A stretch of 64,000 bases of DNA from positions 5,208,001 to 5,272,000 of the forward strand of contig NZ_CP023691.1 in assembly GCF_008704855.1 (NCBI RefSeq), read 5' to 3'. The notes under the pieces were generated by a model. The model was given only the letters and a program-made list of their open reading frames with translations. It was not told the origin of the DNA and ran no database searches. Both the position numbers and the translations under genes were made by a program. Position 1 is the first letter of the stretch. Every line of letters begins with the position of its first letter. The stretch comes from Streptomyces platensis. Lineage in GTDB: Bacteria; Actinomycetota; Actinomycetes; Streptomycetales; Streptomycetaceae. Of the stretch, positions 45,000 to 53,542 are shown one piece after another.

Positions 45000-45854
45000 A
45001 TGCCCAACTATCAGTCATCCAGCGTCGAGACCGCCCGCAAGGCCGTGGCAGCGAGGCTTCGAGAGGTCCGTCTGGACGCCAGGCTCAAGGGGCATGAGCT
45101 GGCTGAGCGCTGTGGCTGGCACAAATCCAAGGTCTCCCGCATCGAGAACGCACGGACTCCGCCATCCGACACAGACGTTCAGCAATGGTGCGAAGCCTGC
45201 GACGCCGGAGACCAGGCGGCCGACGTCATCGCTGCATCACGCACAGCCGACTCCATGTACCTGGAGTGGAAGCGGCTCCAACGCACCGGCCTGCGGCGCC
45301 TCCAGGAGTCACGCATCCCGCTGTACGAGCGGACCAAGCTGCTGCGGGGATACGCCTCGCATGTGGTGCCAGGGCTGTTCCAGACGCCCGCGTACGCCTC
45401 CGCCCTCCTGTCGGTGATCAGCAGGTTCCACAGCACCCCGAACGACACTCCGGAAGCAGTGGCGGCGCGTATGGCACGGGCTCGTGTCCTTCATGACGCA
45501 GGGCACCGCTTCACCATGCTGGTCGAGGAATCGGTGCTGCGGCACCGGATCGGGGACACGAAGGCGATGGCAGACCAGTTGGGGCACCTGTTGTCAGTCA
45601 TGTCGCTGCCCGCCGTTTCGCTCGGAGTGATCCCCTTCACGGCGCGAGAGCGCAGCATGTGGACGCTCGAAAGCTTCAACATCTTCGATGATCAGCGCGT
45701 GCACGTGGAACTCCTCACAGCGCAAGTGACGCTGACCGCTCCGGGAGAAGTGGCCATGTACGTCCAGGCGTTCATGGAGTTGCGGGAACTGGCGGTGTAC
45801 GGAGCAAAAGCACGGGTGCTGGTGACCGAGGCCATCCAAGCACTGAGCCAGTAA
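45000..45854 (+). CDS. XRE-family regulator with DUF5753 domain
   Basis: A 284-residue WhiJ-like regulator. The N-terminal helix-turn-helix (GHELAERCGWHKSKVSRIENARTPPS, about residues 31-56) precedes a DUF5753 domain (LLRGYASHVVPGLFQTPAYASALLSVI... FTMLVEESVLRHRIG... HVELLTAQVTL). WhiJ-like proteins often control development or antibiotic genes together with small partner proteins such as those encoded just upstream. There is only a weak ribosome site before the ATG. Confidence 0.9.
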   Translation: MPNYQSSSVETARKAVAARLREVRLDARLKGHELAERCGWHKSKVSRIENARTPPSDTDVQQWCEACDAGDQAADVIAASRTADSMYLEWKRLQRTGLRRLQESRIPLYERTKLLRGYASHVVPGLFQTPAYASALLSVISRFHSTPNDTPEAVAARMARARVLHDAGHRFTMLVEESVLRHRIGDTKAMADQLGHLLSVMSLPAVSLGVIPFTARERSMWTLESFNIFDDQRVHVELLTAQVTLTAPGEVAMYVQAFMELRELAVYGAKARVLVTEAIQALSQ

Positions 45855-45925
45855 CTGCCGTGCAACAACGTAGAACTCCCTTGGGGGCGACGGCCCGTCC
45901 TTCCTAGCGTGTACTTCGCCGGTCA

Positions 45926-45957
45926 CCCGCCCCCGCAGGCATCCCTTCGGGGGCGGG
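45926..45957 (+). terminator. hairpin between regulator and peptide gene
   Basis: A perfect 10-bp stem (45926-45935 with 45948-45957) around a 12-base loop. TAGCGT at 45905-45910 upstream could be a -10 element, so the hairpin would lie in the leader of the 44-residue peptide transcript rather than terminate the regulator gene. Confidence 0.5.
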
Positions 45958-46053
45958 AACAACGCCCGCCCTGGCGGCGGAAACCCTGGACAGGCCGACG
46001 GCCAGGGCGGCTCTGCACCACCACATTCGCACCAATGACCGAAGGAGTCAGGA

Positions 46054-46188
46054 ATGGGATGGGGAACAGGCAAGGGCGGAAGCGGAGGCGACGGGAAGCA
46101 CGCGGGTGGCAAGGACCCGGGCACGGCCAAGCCGTCATCCGATACCAAGGACCCCAACCCGGGCCCGAAGCACGGCAAGGGGAAGTAG
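46054..46188 (+). CDS. 44-residue Gly/Lys/Asp-rich peptide, candidate RiPP precursor
   Basis: A peptide beginning MGWGTGKGGSGGDGK and ending PKHGKGK. It has fourteen Gly, eight Lys, four Asp and one Trp, no Cys and no hydrophobic core, so it is disordered and strongly basic. The ribosome site GAAGGAG lies six bases before the ATG, one of the best in the region. The stop is ten bases before the start of a protein-isoaspartate-methyltransferase-like gene. Asp13 precedes Gly and Asp30 precedes Thr, the kinds of site where methylation leads easily to aspartimide. This fits an imiditide-like precursor but remains inference. Confidence 0.6.
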   Translation: MGWGTGKGGSGGDGKHAGGKDPGTAKPSSDTKDPNPGPKHGKGK

Positions 46189-46198
46189 GAACCTCCGG

Positions 46199-47377
46199 AT
46201 GAACACCGACACCGGAGCCGCCGAGCAGGCCGCCATCCGCGGCCTGCTCGGCAGGCTGAACGACACGCTGCCGCACCCCCTGACGCCGGAGTGGGAAGCA
46301 GCCCTCAAGGGAGTGGCCCGCCACCGCTTCCTCCCCGGCACGGTGTGGCTGGGCGACGACCTCACCCCGTGCGATCGGTTGAAGTCCCCGGAGGAGTGGC
46401 TGCATGCCGCCTACGCGGACGCACCCGTGATCACCCAGGTCAACGACGGAACGGACCCCGGGGACGGCGACCGCTGGCCCTCATGTTCCGCGTCCGCCCC
46501 GTCCATCGTCTTCCGCATGCTGCACATGCTGGACCTTCAAGGCGGGGAACGGGTCCGGGAGATCGGAACGGGAACCGGCTGGAACGCCGGTCTTCTGTCT
46601 CATCGGCTGGGCTCCGATCTCGTGACCACTGTGGAGGTGGACCCAGCCCTGGCCGACCGGGCGAGAGCGAACCTGAAGGCCGCCGGGCTGGAACCGAGAG
46701 TCATCACCGGAGACGCGGCGGCGCTGGGTCCGGACGACGCCCCGGACCGCTTCCTGGCCACATGCTCCGTTCGGAGCGTTCCCCGAGGCTGGGTGGCCGG
46801 TATGGCGCCGGGCGGGATCATGCTGCTGCCCTGGGAGACACCGTGGCTCTGCTACGGACTGCTACGGCTCACCGCGGATTCCGAAGGGGCCGCCGCCGGC
46901 CACTTCCACCCGCACTCCGCGTTCATGCTCATGCGGAGCCAACGTACCGATCTGCGGATCTTCCGCGACGTGGTGCACGACGACCACGTACCCGACGAAC
47001 GGACCACCCGCCTCGCCCCCTGGTCCGTCACCGGAGACGACTGGGCGGCACAGTTCGCCATCGGTCTCCAGCTCCGTGACGTGTGGTGGGCATGGCACGA
47101 CAATCCCGACGTAGACGGCGTGGCCTCTCGTCTGTGGGTGGCGACCACCGACGCCACCTCATGGGCGGCCATCGACTGGGACGGGCAGCCAGACGAGCGA
47201 TTCACCGTGTGGGAGCACGGGCCCCGCCGCCTGTGGAACGAAGTAGAAGCGGCCTACCAGTGGTGGCAGTACGCGGAGCGCCCCGGCCCGGAAGCGTTCG
47301 GCATGACCGTGGGCACGGATGGCAGCCATACGCCATGGCTGCACAGCCCTGGACACCCGATTCCGGTCACGGGCTGA
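46199..47377 (+). CDS. protein-isoaspartate O-methyltransferase-like enzyme
   Basis: A 392-residue S-adenosylmethionine-dependent methyltransferase of the PIMT type. The N-terminal part (KGVARHRFLPGTVW... PVITQVNDG) matches the PIMT lid. The AdoMet motif I REIGTGTGWNAGLLSHRLG, motif post-I VTTVEVDPALADRARANL and the RVITGDAA segment are present. It is about 180 residues longer than housekeeping PIMT, with a C-terminal extension rich in Trp. RiPP-associated PIMTs commonly have such extensions and convert Asp to aspartimide. A peptide gene lies ten bases upstream. No ATP-grasp, lanthipeptide or lasso enzyme is in the window. Confidence 0.87.
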   Translation: MNTDTGAAEQAAIRGLLGRLNDTLPHPLTPEWEAALKGVARHRFLPGTVWLGDDLTPCDRLKSPEEWLHAAYADAPVITQVNDGTDPGDGDRWPSCSASAPSIVFRMLHMLDLQGGERVREIGTGTGWNAGLLSHRLGSDLVTTVEVDPALADRARANLKAAGLEPRVITGDAAALGPDDAPDRFLATCSVRSVPRGWVAGMAPGGIMLLPWETPWLCYGLLRLTADSEGAAAGHFHPHSAFMLMRSQRTDLRIFRDVVHDDHVPDERTTRLAPWSVTGDDWAAQFAIGLQLRDVWWAWHDNPDVDGVASRLWVATTDATSWAAIDWDGQPDERFTVWEHGPRRLWNEVEAAYQWWQYAERPGPEAFGMTVGTDGSHTPWLHSPGHPIPVTG

Positions 47378-47398
47378 CTTCCTCCCGTACCAACGACG

Positions 47399-47433
47399 AA
47401 GGCCCCACGTGGCGTCATGTCAGGCGGGGCCTT
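47399..47433 (+). terminator. terminator after methyltransferase
   Basis: AAGGCCCC (47399-47406) pairs with GGGGCCTT (47426-47433), followed by a short T run. Confidence 0.65.
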
Positions 47434-47497
47434 TGCGTGATTGCGTACTCCTCGCGATCGAGGCCCAGGGTTTCGGCAGGCCGGCCGGAGCCGGCGG

Positions 47498-47674
47498 TCA
47501 GCGGGAGCTGAAGCGCCGCTTCGCGAAGACCCAGACGACCGCGATCACGGTGGCGACCGGGATCATCCACCACGCTCCGGCGAACGAGACGTCGGAGGAG
47601 TCGTAGTGGCTGTAGTGGCCGGAGTGGTGATGCGAGCGTGCCAGCAGGTCGTACGCCCCCGAGTGCAATGTCAT
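47498..47674 (-). CDS. His-rich mini membrane protein, paralogue 1
   Basis: A 58-residue protein. Residues 1-25 carry a His cluster (LLARSHHHSGHYSHY), then one membrane helix (WWMIPVATVIAVVWVFA) and a basic end KRRFSSR. The ATG at 47674 is preferred over 47680 because it aligns with the paralogue at 50185-50355. It lies eight bases after TAGAGT, so the mRNA may be leaderless. The His cluster suggests metal binding; the function is unknown. Confidence 0.7.
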   Translation of the reverse strand: MTLHSGAYDLLARSHHHSGHYSHYDSSDVSFAGAWWMIPVATVIAVVWVFAKRRFSSR

Positions 47675-47769
47675 GGACATGGACTCTAAGGGGTGCGGGG
47701 TGGGGGGCGCGAGGCGGGCAAGGACTGCAACCAGGGCATGACCAGGACGATGACGAAGGTCGGAAGCGG

Positions 47770-47797
47770 AGGCGGCCCCGTCGCGACGGGGCCGCCT
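47770..47797. terminator. terminator between ydcF-like and His-rich genes
   Basis: A perfect 28-base palindrome (14 + 14) ten bases beyond the YdcF-family stop on the minus strand. Confidence 0.75.
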
Positions 47798-47806
47798 GAC
47801 GGCCGG

Positions 47807-48475
47807 TCAGCGGGCGAGCAGCCGGCTGGTGAAGCCGTCCCGGACGAGTGAGACGTACGCGGCCCGTACGTCCTCCGGGACCTTCTGTTCGATGGCGAAG
47901 CCGAGCCCCGGGTACTCGATCACCCGCTGGAGATCACCGACGAGCTGGTCCGTCACGTGCTTCTCATCGCCGATGCTTTTGAGGTAGTCGTCGAATTCCA
48001 GCGGCTCCGAGGCACAGATCACCTCGGCCTCGGGCCACACCTTGCGGGCGGTCGCGAAGGCCCGTCGCTCCATATAGGGCATGGACACCAGCAGCACCCT
48101 GCTCGGGGCGATACCGGCGGCGGCCAGTACCTCCCGGGAGAACGTGATGTTCTGGCCGGTATTGCGCGCCGCGGGCTCCAGCAGAACGGCCTCGTCCGGC
48201 ACGCCGAGCTCCAGGGCGTGCTCGCGGAAATGCACGGCCTCGCCCCGAGGGAACCGTTCAGGGGCTGTCGGGTTGGGACCGCCGGTGAAGACCAGGGTGG
48301 GAAAGAGCCGCGCGCGATACAGCCGGGCGCAGAAGGCGGGCACGCCGAGATCGTGACTGCCCAGCCCGATCGCCACGTCAGCCGGCCGCACCTCGTGGTG
48401 CATCCGGTGGTAGTCCCAGATCAGCCCGGCCCACTGCCGCTGATCCTCGGTGAGCGCCCGCTGATTGTCCGTCAC
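47807..48475 (-). CDS. YdcF/DUF218 family protein
   Basis: A 222-residue Rossmann-like protein. ADVAIGLGSHDLGVPAFCARLY, VFTGGPNP and LEPAARNTGQNITFSREVL match the DUF218/YdcF family, members of which bind AdoMet or act in envelope metabolism. No signal peptide or membrane helix is present, unlike the envelope-linked SanA/ElyC group. It lies 15 bases downstream of an HTH regulator on the same strand. Confidence 0.85.
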   Translation of the reverse strand: MTDNQRALTEDQRQWAGLIWDYHRMHHEVRPADVAIGLGSHDLGVPAFCARLYRARLFPTLVFTGGPNPTAPERFPRGEAVHFREHALELGVPDEAVLLEPAARNTGQNITFSREVLAAAGIAPSRVLLVSMPYMERRAFATARKVWPEAEVICASEPLEFDDYLKSIGDEKHVTDQLVGDLQRVIEYPGLGFAIEQKVPEDVRAAYVSLVRDGFTSRLLAR

Positions 48476-48490
48476 GCTGATTCTCCCTGG

Positions 48491-49591
48491 TCACCGTCGC
48501 CGGGGGCAGGATGTCCCCTCGGTCGCCATGCGGATGCTCTCGATGCTGCGGAGCTGGTGACTGAGGCCGAACGTGGCGGCCAGCTTCGCGGCGTCGTCGA
48601 GCACGCGCAGCCCATCATCCCGGGTGGCCGGGTCGGACAGCAGGATGTGGCCGTGAGCGGTGTCTGACCGCACACGCTGCAACGGTGAGTCAGCCGGAGT
48701 GGTGCTGCGGGCCATCTCCATGAAGTGCAAGGCGGAGTTGAGGTCACCGGCCCCGCGATGTGCGAGGGCGACCTTCTGGTGGGCGACCGACCAGTCCTCG
48801 GGTTCGGAGAGGTCCTCGAATTCACGGGTCGCGGCCAGTATGACGCGCGCGGCATAGCCGTGCTGGCCGTCCTTGCTCAGCGAGGTCCCCACCCACAACC
48901 TGGCACGGGCTCGATCGCGGCGAGAGAGCCGGTCGTCCACGGCGAGCGTCTCGTAGCGGTGGGCGGCGGTCTTCAGACTGCCGGACATCTCGGCGACCAC
49001 TGCCAGGGAAAGGTCGACTTGAGCGACGCGCCGGGGAATGCCGAGCTGGGTGAAGATCGCGCGCGCGTCGGTATAGGAATGCTGGGCCGACAGCGGCCCG
49101 ATCACGGCGCCCTGGTCGCGTCGCAGGTCACCGAGCAGGACGGTGGACCGGGCGAACAAGTACAGTCCTCTGCCGTCCAGTTCCACTGCTTGGAAGCGGG
49201 CCAGCCAGCGATTCAGGACGGTGCCGGCGAACGCGAAGTTCTGTCGGGACAGGGCGACGACGACGCGGTCCAGGTCGTCGGCCCATGACTCGTACTCCCA
49301 GGCCCGAGGCCCGGTCTCGGCGACCTGACGGTTCAGGGTGGATGCGGGGCGCCCGGCCATGGACAGGTTCGTTTCGAACCGCAGATGCACCGCGGCGTCC
49401 GTGCGGGCCAGCGCGGTGTCCAAAATGGCCTGAGTGTCGGGACGCGGCTCCGTTCCTGCGCGCAACTTCTCCCACTTGGAGACGGTACGGACGCCGACAC
49501 CGAGATGTTCAGCGAAGGTGCGGACGCTCATCCGCAGCGCGAGACGAAGGGCTCGGGCCTCCAGGCCGGTCCAGCGGTGCACGGTCGTCAC
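48491..49591 (-). CDS. HTH regulator with TPR-like repeats
   Basis: A 367-residue regulator. The N-terminal XRE-type HTH (RTFAEHLGVGVRTVSKWEK, about residues 23-41) is followed by a long helical region resembling tetratricopeptide repeats, often seen in actinobacterial peptide- or ligand-sensing regulators. GTG at 49591 is chosen because GGGAG lies six bases upstream; the in-frame ATG at 49615 lacks a site. It forms a two-gene unit with the YdcF-family gene and is divergent from a hypothetical gene. Confidence 0.85.
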   Translation of the reverse strand: MTTVHRWTGLEARALRLALRMSVRTFAEHLGVGVRTVSKWEKLRAGTEPRPDTQAILDTALARTDAAVHLRFETNLSMAGRPASTLNRQVAETGPRAWEYESWADDLDRVVVALSRQNFAFAGTVLNRWLARFQAVELDGRGLYLFARSTVLLGDLRRDQGAVIGPLSAQHSYTDARAIFTQLGIPRRVAQVDLSLAVVAEMSGSLKTAAHRYETLAVDDRLSRRDRARARLWVGTSLSKDGQHGYAARVILAATREFEDLSEPEDWSVAHQKVALAHRGAGDLNSALHFMEMARSTTPADSPLQRVRSDTAHGHILLSDPATRDDGLRVLDDAAKLAATFGLSHQLRSIESIRMATEGTSCPRRR

Positions 49592-49789
49592 GCGTTGCTC
49601 CCTTCCGGTTGCCATGGAAGCACGATGCGTGCGACTCGGAGGACGAAAGTGCCACGGAAGGGCAACAGCGGTTCATTTGCCGCGTGCTGATGCGGTGTCA
49701 GTCTCGGATGGTCATCACCCGAACAAGCCTGACTCGAGTACCGGGTCAGCCGCTCGCATCCCGTACTACGAACGCCAGGAGTTGAGAAC

Positions 49790-50143
49790 ATGCAGGAACC
49801 TGCCGCCCGCCTGCTGCCGTGGTCGAGCCCCAACGGCAACCCCTGTTACCTGCTGAGCGATGGGACGGGGCCCGTCTCCCGCGTCGCTGATGACATCGAG
49901 CAGCTACAGATCGGCATGGCCGACGGACTGCTTGACCATGCCGAGTATCTGCTGATCGGAGACCGGGCGAGCGACCGGGAACTGCGCTTTCTGGCCCGGG
50001 GGCTGACCGACTGCCTGCGGGATGTGCGGCGCGTCGCGAAGAGCAGAGGCGCGCGCCTCCGTGCCGTCGATCCCTCGCTGGACGACGAGGACGGGAATGA
50101 GGGCGGGAAAGAGGGCGGGAAAGAGGGCGGAAGCGAGGCGTAG
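49790..50143 (+). CDS. hypothetical protein divergent from HTH regulator
   Basis: A 117-residue cytoplasmic protein. It has a folded-looking core (WSSPNGNPCYLLSDGTGPVSRVADDIEQLQIGMADGLLDHAEYLL) and an acidic tail ending in GGKEGGKEGGSEA, encoded by a short GGGAAAGAGGGC repeat. No family is recognised. By position it may be controlled by the divergent TPR regulator 198 bases away. Confidence 0.7.
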   Translation: MQEPAARLLPWSSPNGNPCYLLSDGTGPVSRVADDIEQLQIGMADGLLDHAEYLLIGDRASDRELRFLARGLTDCLRDVRRVAKSRGARLRAVDPSLDDEDGNEGGKEGGKEGGSEA

Positions 50144-50184
50144 GGCCGGGCCCTACACGTGCCGCGCCTCCCGTCATCGCACCC

Positions 50185-50355
50185 TCAGTCCGAGCTGAAC
50201 TTCTTCACCAGGGACCAGATCACCGCGACCGCGCCGACGACCAGGATCAGCCACTCCCACCAGTCGATGACGCCGTCGCCGCCGGAGTGGTAGTGGTGGG
50301 AGTGATGCGTGCGGGCCAGGACCTCGTAGGTGAGGTCGGCCGGGTGGAAGGTCAT
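50185..50355 (-). CDS. His-rich mini membrane protein, paralogue 2
   Basis: A 56-residue protein starting MTFHPADLTYEVLARTHHSHHYHSG, then one helix (WLILVVGAVAVIWSLV) and a basic end KKFSSD. It shares the LAR(S/T)HH cluster, the single helix and the KKFSS/RRFSS end with the protein at 47498. The ATG lies seven bases after TACCCT, again suggesting a leaderless mRNA. It lies next to a P-type ATPase gene on the same strand. Confidence 0.7.
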   Translation of the reverse strand: MTFHPADLTYEVLARTHHSHHYHSGGDGVIDWWEWLILVVGAVAVIWSLVKKFSSD

Positions 50356-50449
50356 GGGGCGGAGGGTAGGCGGCGGGCGAGGGGTGTGGCCATCCCGGCG
50401 CGGGTTCTGTGACCGGGACGATACGGCGGCGGGGGCGGTCGTCACCCGT

Positions 50450-52864
50450 TCAGGCGGGGAAGCGCCGGCCCACCCAGCGCCAGGTGAGCTCCAGCAGGAC
50501 GGCCGCCAGTACGGCGATGGCGACGGCCACCCAGGGCATGGTCGTGCCGACCAGGCGCAGCGCGAAGAAGGTCTGGAGCCAGGGGGTGGCCAGGACGATG
50601 AGGAAGGCCAGGCCCATGGCCAGGACCAGGGCGATCCGCCACCAGGTGTAGGGGCGGGCGATGATCGCCAGGACCCAGATCGCGGTGAGGAAGAGGGTCA
50701 GGGTCGCGGCGCTGGTCTCGGCGGGCAGGGCGTCGGGGCCGGTGTAGTAGCTGCGGGCGAGCAGGTAGGTGGCGAAGGCGGCGGCGCCGGCGATGAGGCC
50801 GGACGGGATCGCGTAGCGCATCACCCGGCGGACGAAGTGCGGGCGGGCACGTTCCTTGTTGGGGGCCAAGGCGAGGAAGAACGCGGGGACGCCGATGGTG
50901 AGGGTGGAGAGCAGGGTCAGATGGCGGGGCAGATAGGGGTAGGGGATCTGCCAGCAGGCGACCAGGATCGCGAGGAGGACGGAGTAGACGGTCTTGGTGA
51001 GGAAGAGGGTGGCGACGCGGGTGATGTTGCCGATGACCCGGCGGCCCTCGGCGACGACCGACGGCAGCGCGGCGAAGCTGTTGTTGAGCAGCACGATCTG
51101 GGCGACGGCGCGGGTCGCCTCGGAGCCGGAGCCCATCGCGACGCCGATGTCGGCGTCCTTGAGGGCCAGCACGTCATTGACGCCGTCGCCGGTCATCGCG
51201 ACGGTGTGACGGCGTGCCTGGAGCGCGGCGACCATGTCCCGCTTCTGCTGCGGGGTGACCCGGCCGAACACCGCGCCCGCCTCGATCTCGGCCGCCATCG
51301 CGTCCCGTTCGCCGGGCAGTGCCCGCGCGTCCACCGGGTCGTCCGCGCCCGGCAGCCCCAGCTTGCCGGCCACCGCGCCCACCGACACCGCGTTGTCGCC
51401 GGAGAGCACCTTGGCCCGGACGCCCTGCTCCTCGAAGTAGCGCAGGGTGTCGGGGGCGTCCGGGCGCAGCCGCTGCTCCAGTACGACCAGCGCGGCGGGC
51501 CGTACGTCCCGGGTGACCTCGGGGTCGTCCAGCTCCCGTGTGGCACGGGCCAGCAGCAGGACGCGCAGGCCCTGCGCGTTGAGCGCGTCGGTCTCGGTGA
51601 GCCGCTGGTCACCGGCCGGCAGCAGCACGTCCGGGGCGCCCAGCAGCCAGGTGCTGCTCTCGCCGTCCGGGCCGTTGAAGGACGCGCCGCTGTATTTGCG
51701 GGCGGAGGAGAACGGCAGTGACTGGACGCAGCGCCAGCCGCCGTCCGCCGGATACGCCTCGATGACCGCCTGGAGGGAGGCGTTGGGCCGGGGGTCGGAC
51801 TCGCCGAGCGCGCCCAGTACCTGCCGGAGGTAGTCCTCGTCGCCGTCGAGCGTCCGCAGCCCCTGGACGTCCATGCCGCCCTCGGTGAGCGTGCCGGTCT
51901 TGTCCAGGCAGACCACATCGACCCGGGCCAGGCCCTCGATCGCGGGCAGCTCCTGGACCAGGCACTTCTTGTGGCCGAGCCGGATGACGCCGATCGCGAA
52001 GGCGACGGAGGTGAGCAGCACCAGGCCCTCCGGGATCATCGGCACGATCCCGGCGACCATCCGGCGGATCGCCTCGTCGCCCGGCAGCCCGAGGGTGAGC
52101 AGATGGCTGAGGATCAGGCCGATCGCGGTCGGGATCATCATCCAGGTCACGTACTTGAGGATCTGGCTGATGCCGGTCCGCAGTTCGGAGTGGACCAGGG
52201 TGAAGCGGCTGGCCTCCTCGGCGAGCTGGGCCGCGTACGCCTGCCGGCCGACCTTGGTCGCGGTGAAGGCGCCGCCGCCCGCGACCACGAAGCTGCCGGA
52301 CATCACCTGCTCGCCGGGCTTTTTGACGACCGGGTCGGCCTCGCCGGTCAGCAGCGACTCGTCGATCTCCAGGCTGTCGCTCTCCAGCACCTCGCCGTCG
52401 ACGATGACCTTGTCGCCGGGCCCGAGTTCGAGGACGTCGTCGAGCACCACCGCGGAGGTGGGGATCTCGTCGATGGCCCCGTCGCGCCGGACGGTCGGCC
52501 GGGCCTCGCCGATGACCGCCAGCTTGTCCAGGGTCTTCTTGGCGCGCAGCTCCTGGACGATGCCGATGCCGGTGTTGGCGACGATCACAAAGCCGAACAG
52601 GCCGTCCTGGATCGGGCCGACGACCAGGATGATCACGAAGAGCACGCCGATGATGGCGTTGAAGCGGGTGAAGACATTGGCCCGGACGATCTCGGCGACC
52701 GAGCGGGAGGACCGTACGGGGACGTCGTTGACCTCGCCCCGGGCGACCCGCTCCGCGACCTCGGCGGCGGTCAGTCCGGGGTTGACCGGTTCCCCCGCGG
52801 CCCGTCGGGCGGGCTCGCCACCCGGCCCGGACTGCTCGACGTCGGTCCTCGCCCGCTCCGTCAT
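50450..52864 (-). CDS. P-type cation-transporting ATPase (CtpE-like)
   Basis: An 804-residue cation pump. The actuator loop is LLTGEADPV, the phosphorylation motif VCLDKTGTLTEGG (Asp near residue 320), and the hinge TGDGVNDVLALKDADIGVAMG. Ten helices are predicted. No N-terminal heavy-metal domain and no CPC motif are seen in the membrane part (IVPMIPEGLVLL instead), which fits the P2-type/CtpE group implicated in calcium uptake rather than heavy-metal export. The true ion is inferred. The His-rich mini protein at 50185 lies downstream. Confidence 0.92.
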   Translation of the reverse strand: MTERARTDVEQSGPGGEPARRAAGEPVNPGLTAAEVAERVARGEVNDVPVRSSRSVAEIVRANVFTRFNAIIGVLFVIILVVGPIQDGLFGFVIVANTGIGIVQELRAKKTLDKLAVIGEARPTVRRDGAIDEIPTSAVVLDDVLELGPGDKVIVDGEVLESDSLEIDESLLTGEADPVVKKPGEQVMSGSFVVAGGGAFTATKVGRQAYAAQLAEEASRFTLVHSELRTGISQILKYVTWMMIPTAIGLILSHLLTLGLPGDEAIRRMVAGIVPMIPEGLVLLTSVAFAIGVIRLGHKKCLVQELPAIEGLARVDVVCLDKTGTLTEGGMDVQGLRTLDGDEDYLRQVLGALGESDPRPNASLQAVIEAYPADGGWRCVQSLPFSSARKYSGASFNGPDGESSTWLLGAPDVLLPAGDQRLTETDALNAQGLRVLLLARATRELDDPEVTRDVRPAALVVLEQRLRPDAPDTLRYFEEQGVRAKVLSGDNAVSVGAVAGKLGLPGADDPVDARALPGERDAMAAEIEAGAVFGRVTPQQKRDMVAALQARRHTVAMTGDGVNDVLALKDADIGVAMGSGSEATRAVAQIVLLNNSFAALPSVVAEGRRVIGNITRVATLFLTKTVYSVLLAILVACWQIPYPYLPRHLTLLSTLTIGVPAFFLALAPNKERARPHFVRRVMRYAIPSGLIAGAAAFATYLLARSYYTGPDALPAETSAATLTLFLTAIWVLAIIARPYTWWRIALVLAMGLAFLIVLATPWLQTFFALRLVGTTMPWVAVAIAVLAAVLLELTWRWVGRRFPA

Positions 52865-52926
52865 GCCCTCGACGTTACGGGCGGAATGCGTACTTCACCC
52901 GCTGACGGGCGGCGGCGTCGAGGGGG

Positions 52927-53001
52927 CGGCTGCCGGGAAGCGCGCCGCGGTGTTCAGGAACGGTCGGCTGCCGGGAAGGGCGCCGCGGGGTCAGGAGTGG
53001 T
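52927..53001. repeat. 37-38-bp direct repeat after P-type ATPase gene
   Basis: Two adjacent imperfect copies beginning CGGCTGCCGGGAAG (52927 and 52965). The second copy overlaps the stop and last codons of the DUF2530 gene, so part of that 3' end has been duplicated. Confidence 0.7.
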
Positions 53002-53248
53002 CGGCAGCCGCGGCGCGCTTGAGCGCGGCATCCCGTCCGCGGACGTACCAGATGCCGATCAGGCCCAGGCCGCCGCCGGCCAGACAGGTCCACACCCACC
53101 AGGCGTGGCCGTTGTCGGCGAACCAGCCGTAGAACGGGAGCTGACCGAGGAAGAGGACGAACCAGATGATGGTGCCGCCGATGATCGTGCCGACGACAGG
53201 ACCTTCGAGAGGCGCCGGGGCCTCGCGCAGTTCGGACTTCTTCCACAT
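52991..53248 (-). CDS. DUF2530 membrane protein
   Basis: An 85-residue protein with two helices (VVGTIIGGTIIWFVLFLGQLPF and WWVWTCLAGGGLGLIGIWYV), matching the actinobacterial DUF2530 family. There is a short charged start (MWKKSELREAP). The function is unknown. It lies upstream of the P-type ATPase on the same strand and divergent from the purine permease. Confidence 0.85.
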   Translation of the reverse strand: MWKKSELREAPAPLEGPVVGTIIGGTIIWFVLFLGQLPFYGWFADNGHAWWVWTCLAGGGLGLIGIWYVRGRDAALKRAAAADHS

Positions 53249-53542
53249 GGTGCTCAGCTTACGGGGAGCGGCTGACGGCTCGGCGGGCGGCGGTGGGCAG
53301 GGGGCCGGTGGCGGTGCGCGGTGGTGCCGGAGGTGTGGGGTGTGGACCCAGGGCCATGTGCCGCAAGGGTCTACGCGCGGAGATAGCGATCACCGCATTG
53401 TTTATTCATACTGAACCTTTCTGGATGCGGCTGGATTGTTTCGTTCATTCCTCCAACCTGATCCAGTGCGTTCCGCTTTTGTTCATGTTCCGGGCCCTCG
53501 GGCCCCCGCGCCTGCCCAGGCCCGTCCGACTGAGGTCCCCGC

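Noticed and set aside
46054..47377. Graspetide or lanthipeptide cluster
   Set aside because: No ATP-grasp ligase, LanB/LanM, lasso cyclase or transporter lies nearby, and the peptide has no Cys and no such core.
53249..53542. Possible purine riboswitch before the permease
   Set aside because: The region is AT-rich, but no purine-aptamer core or terminator/antiterminator pair could be recognised.
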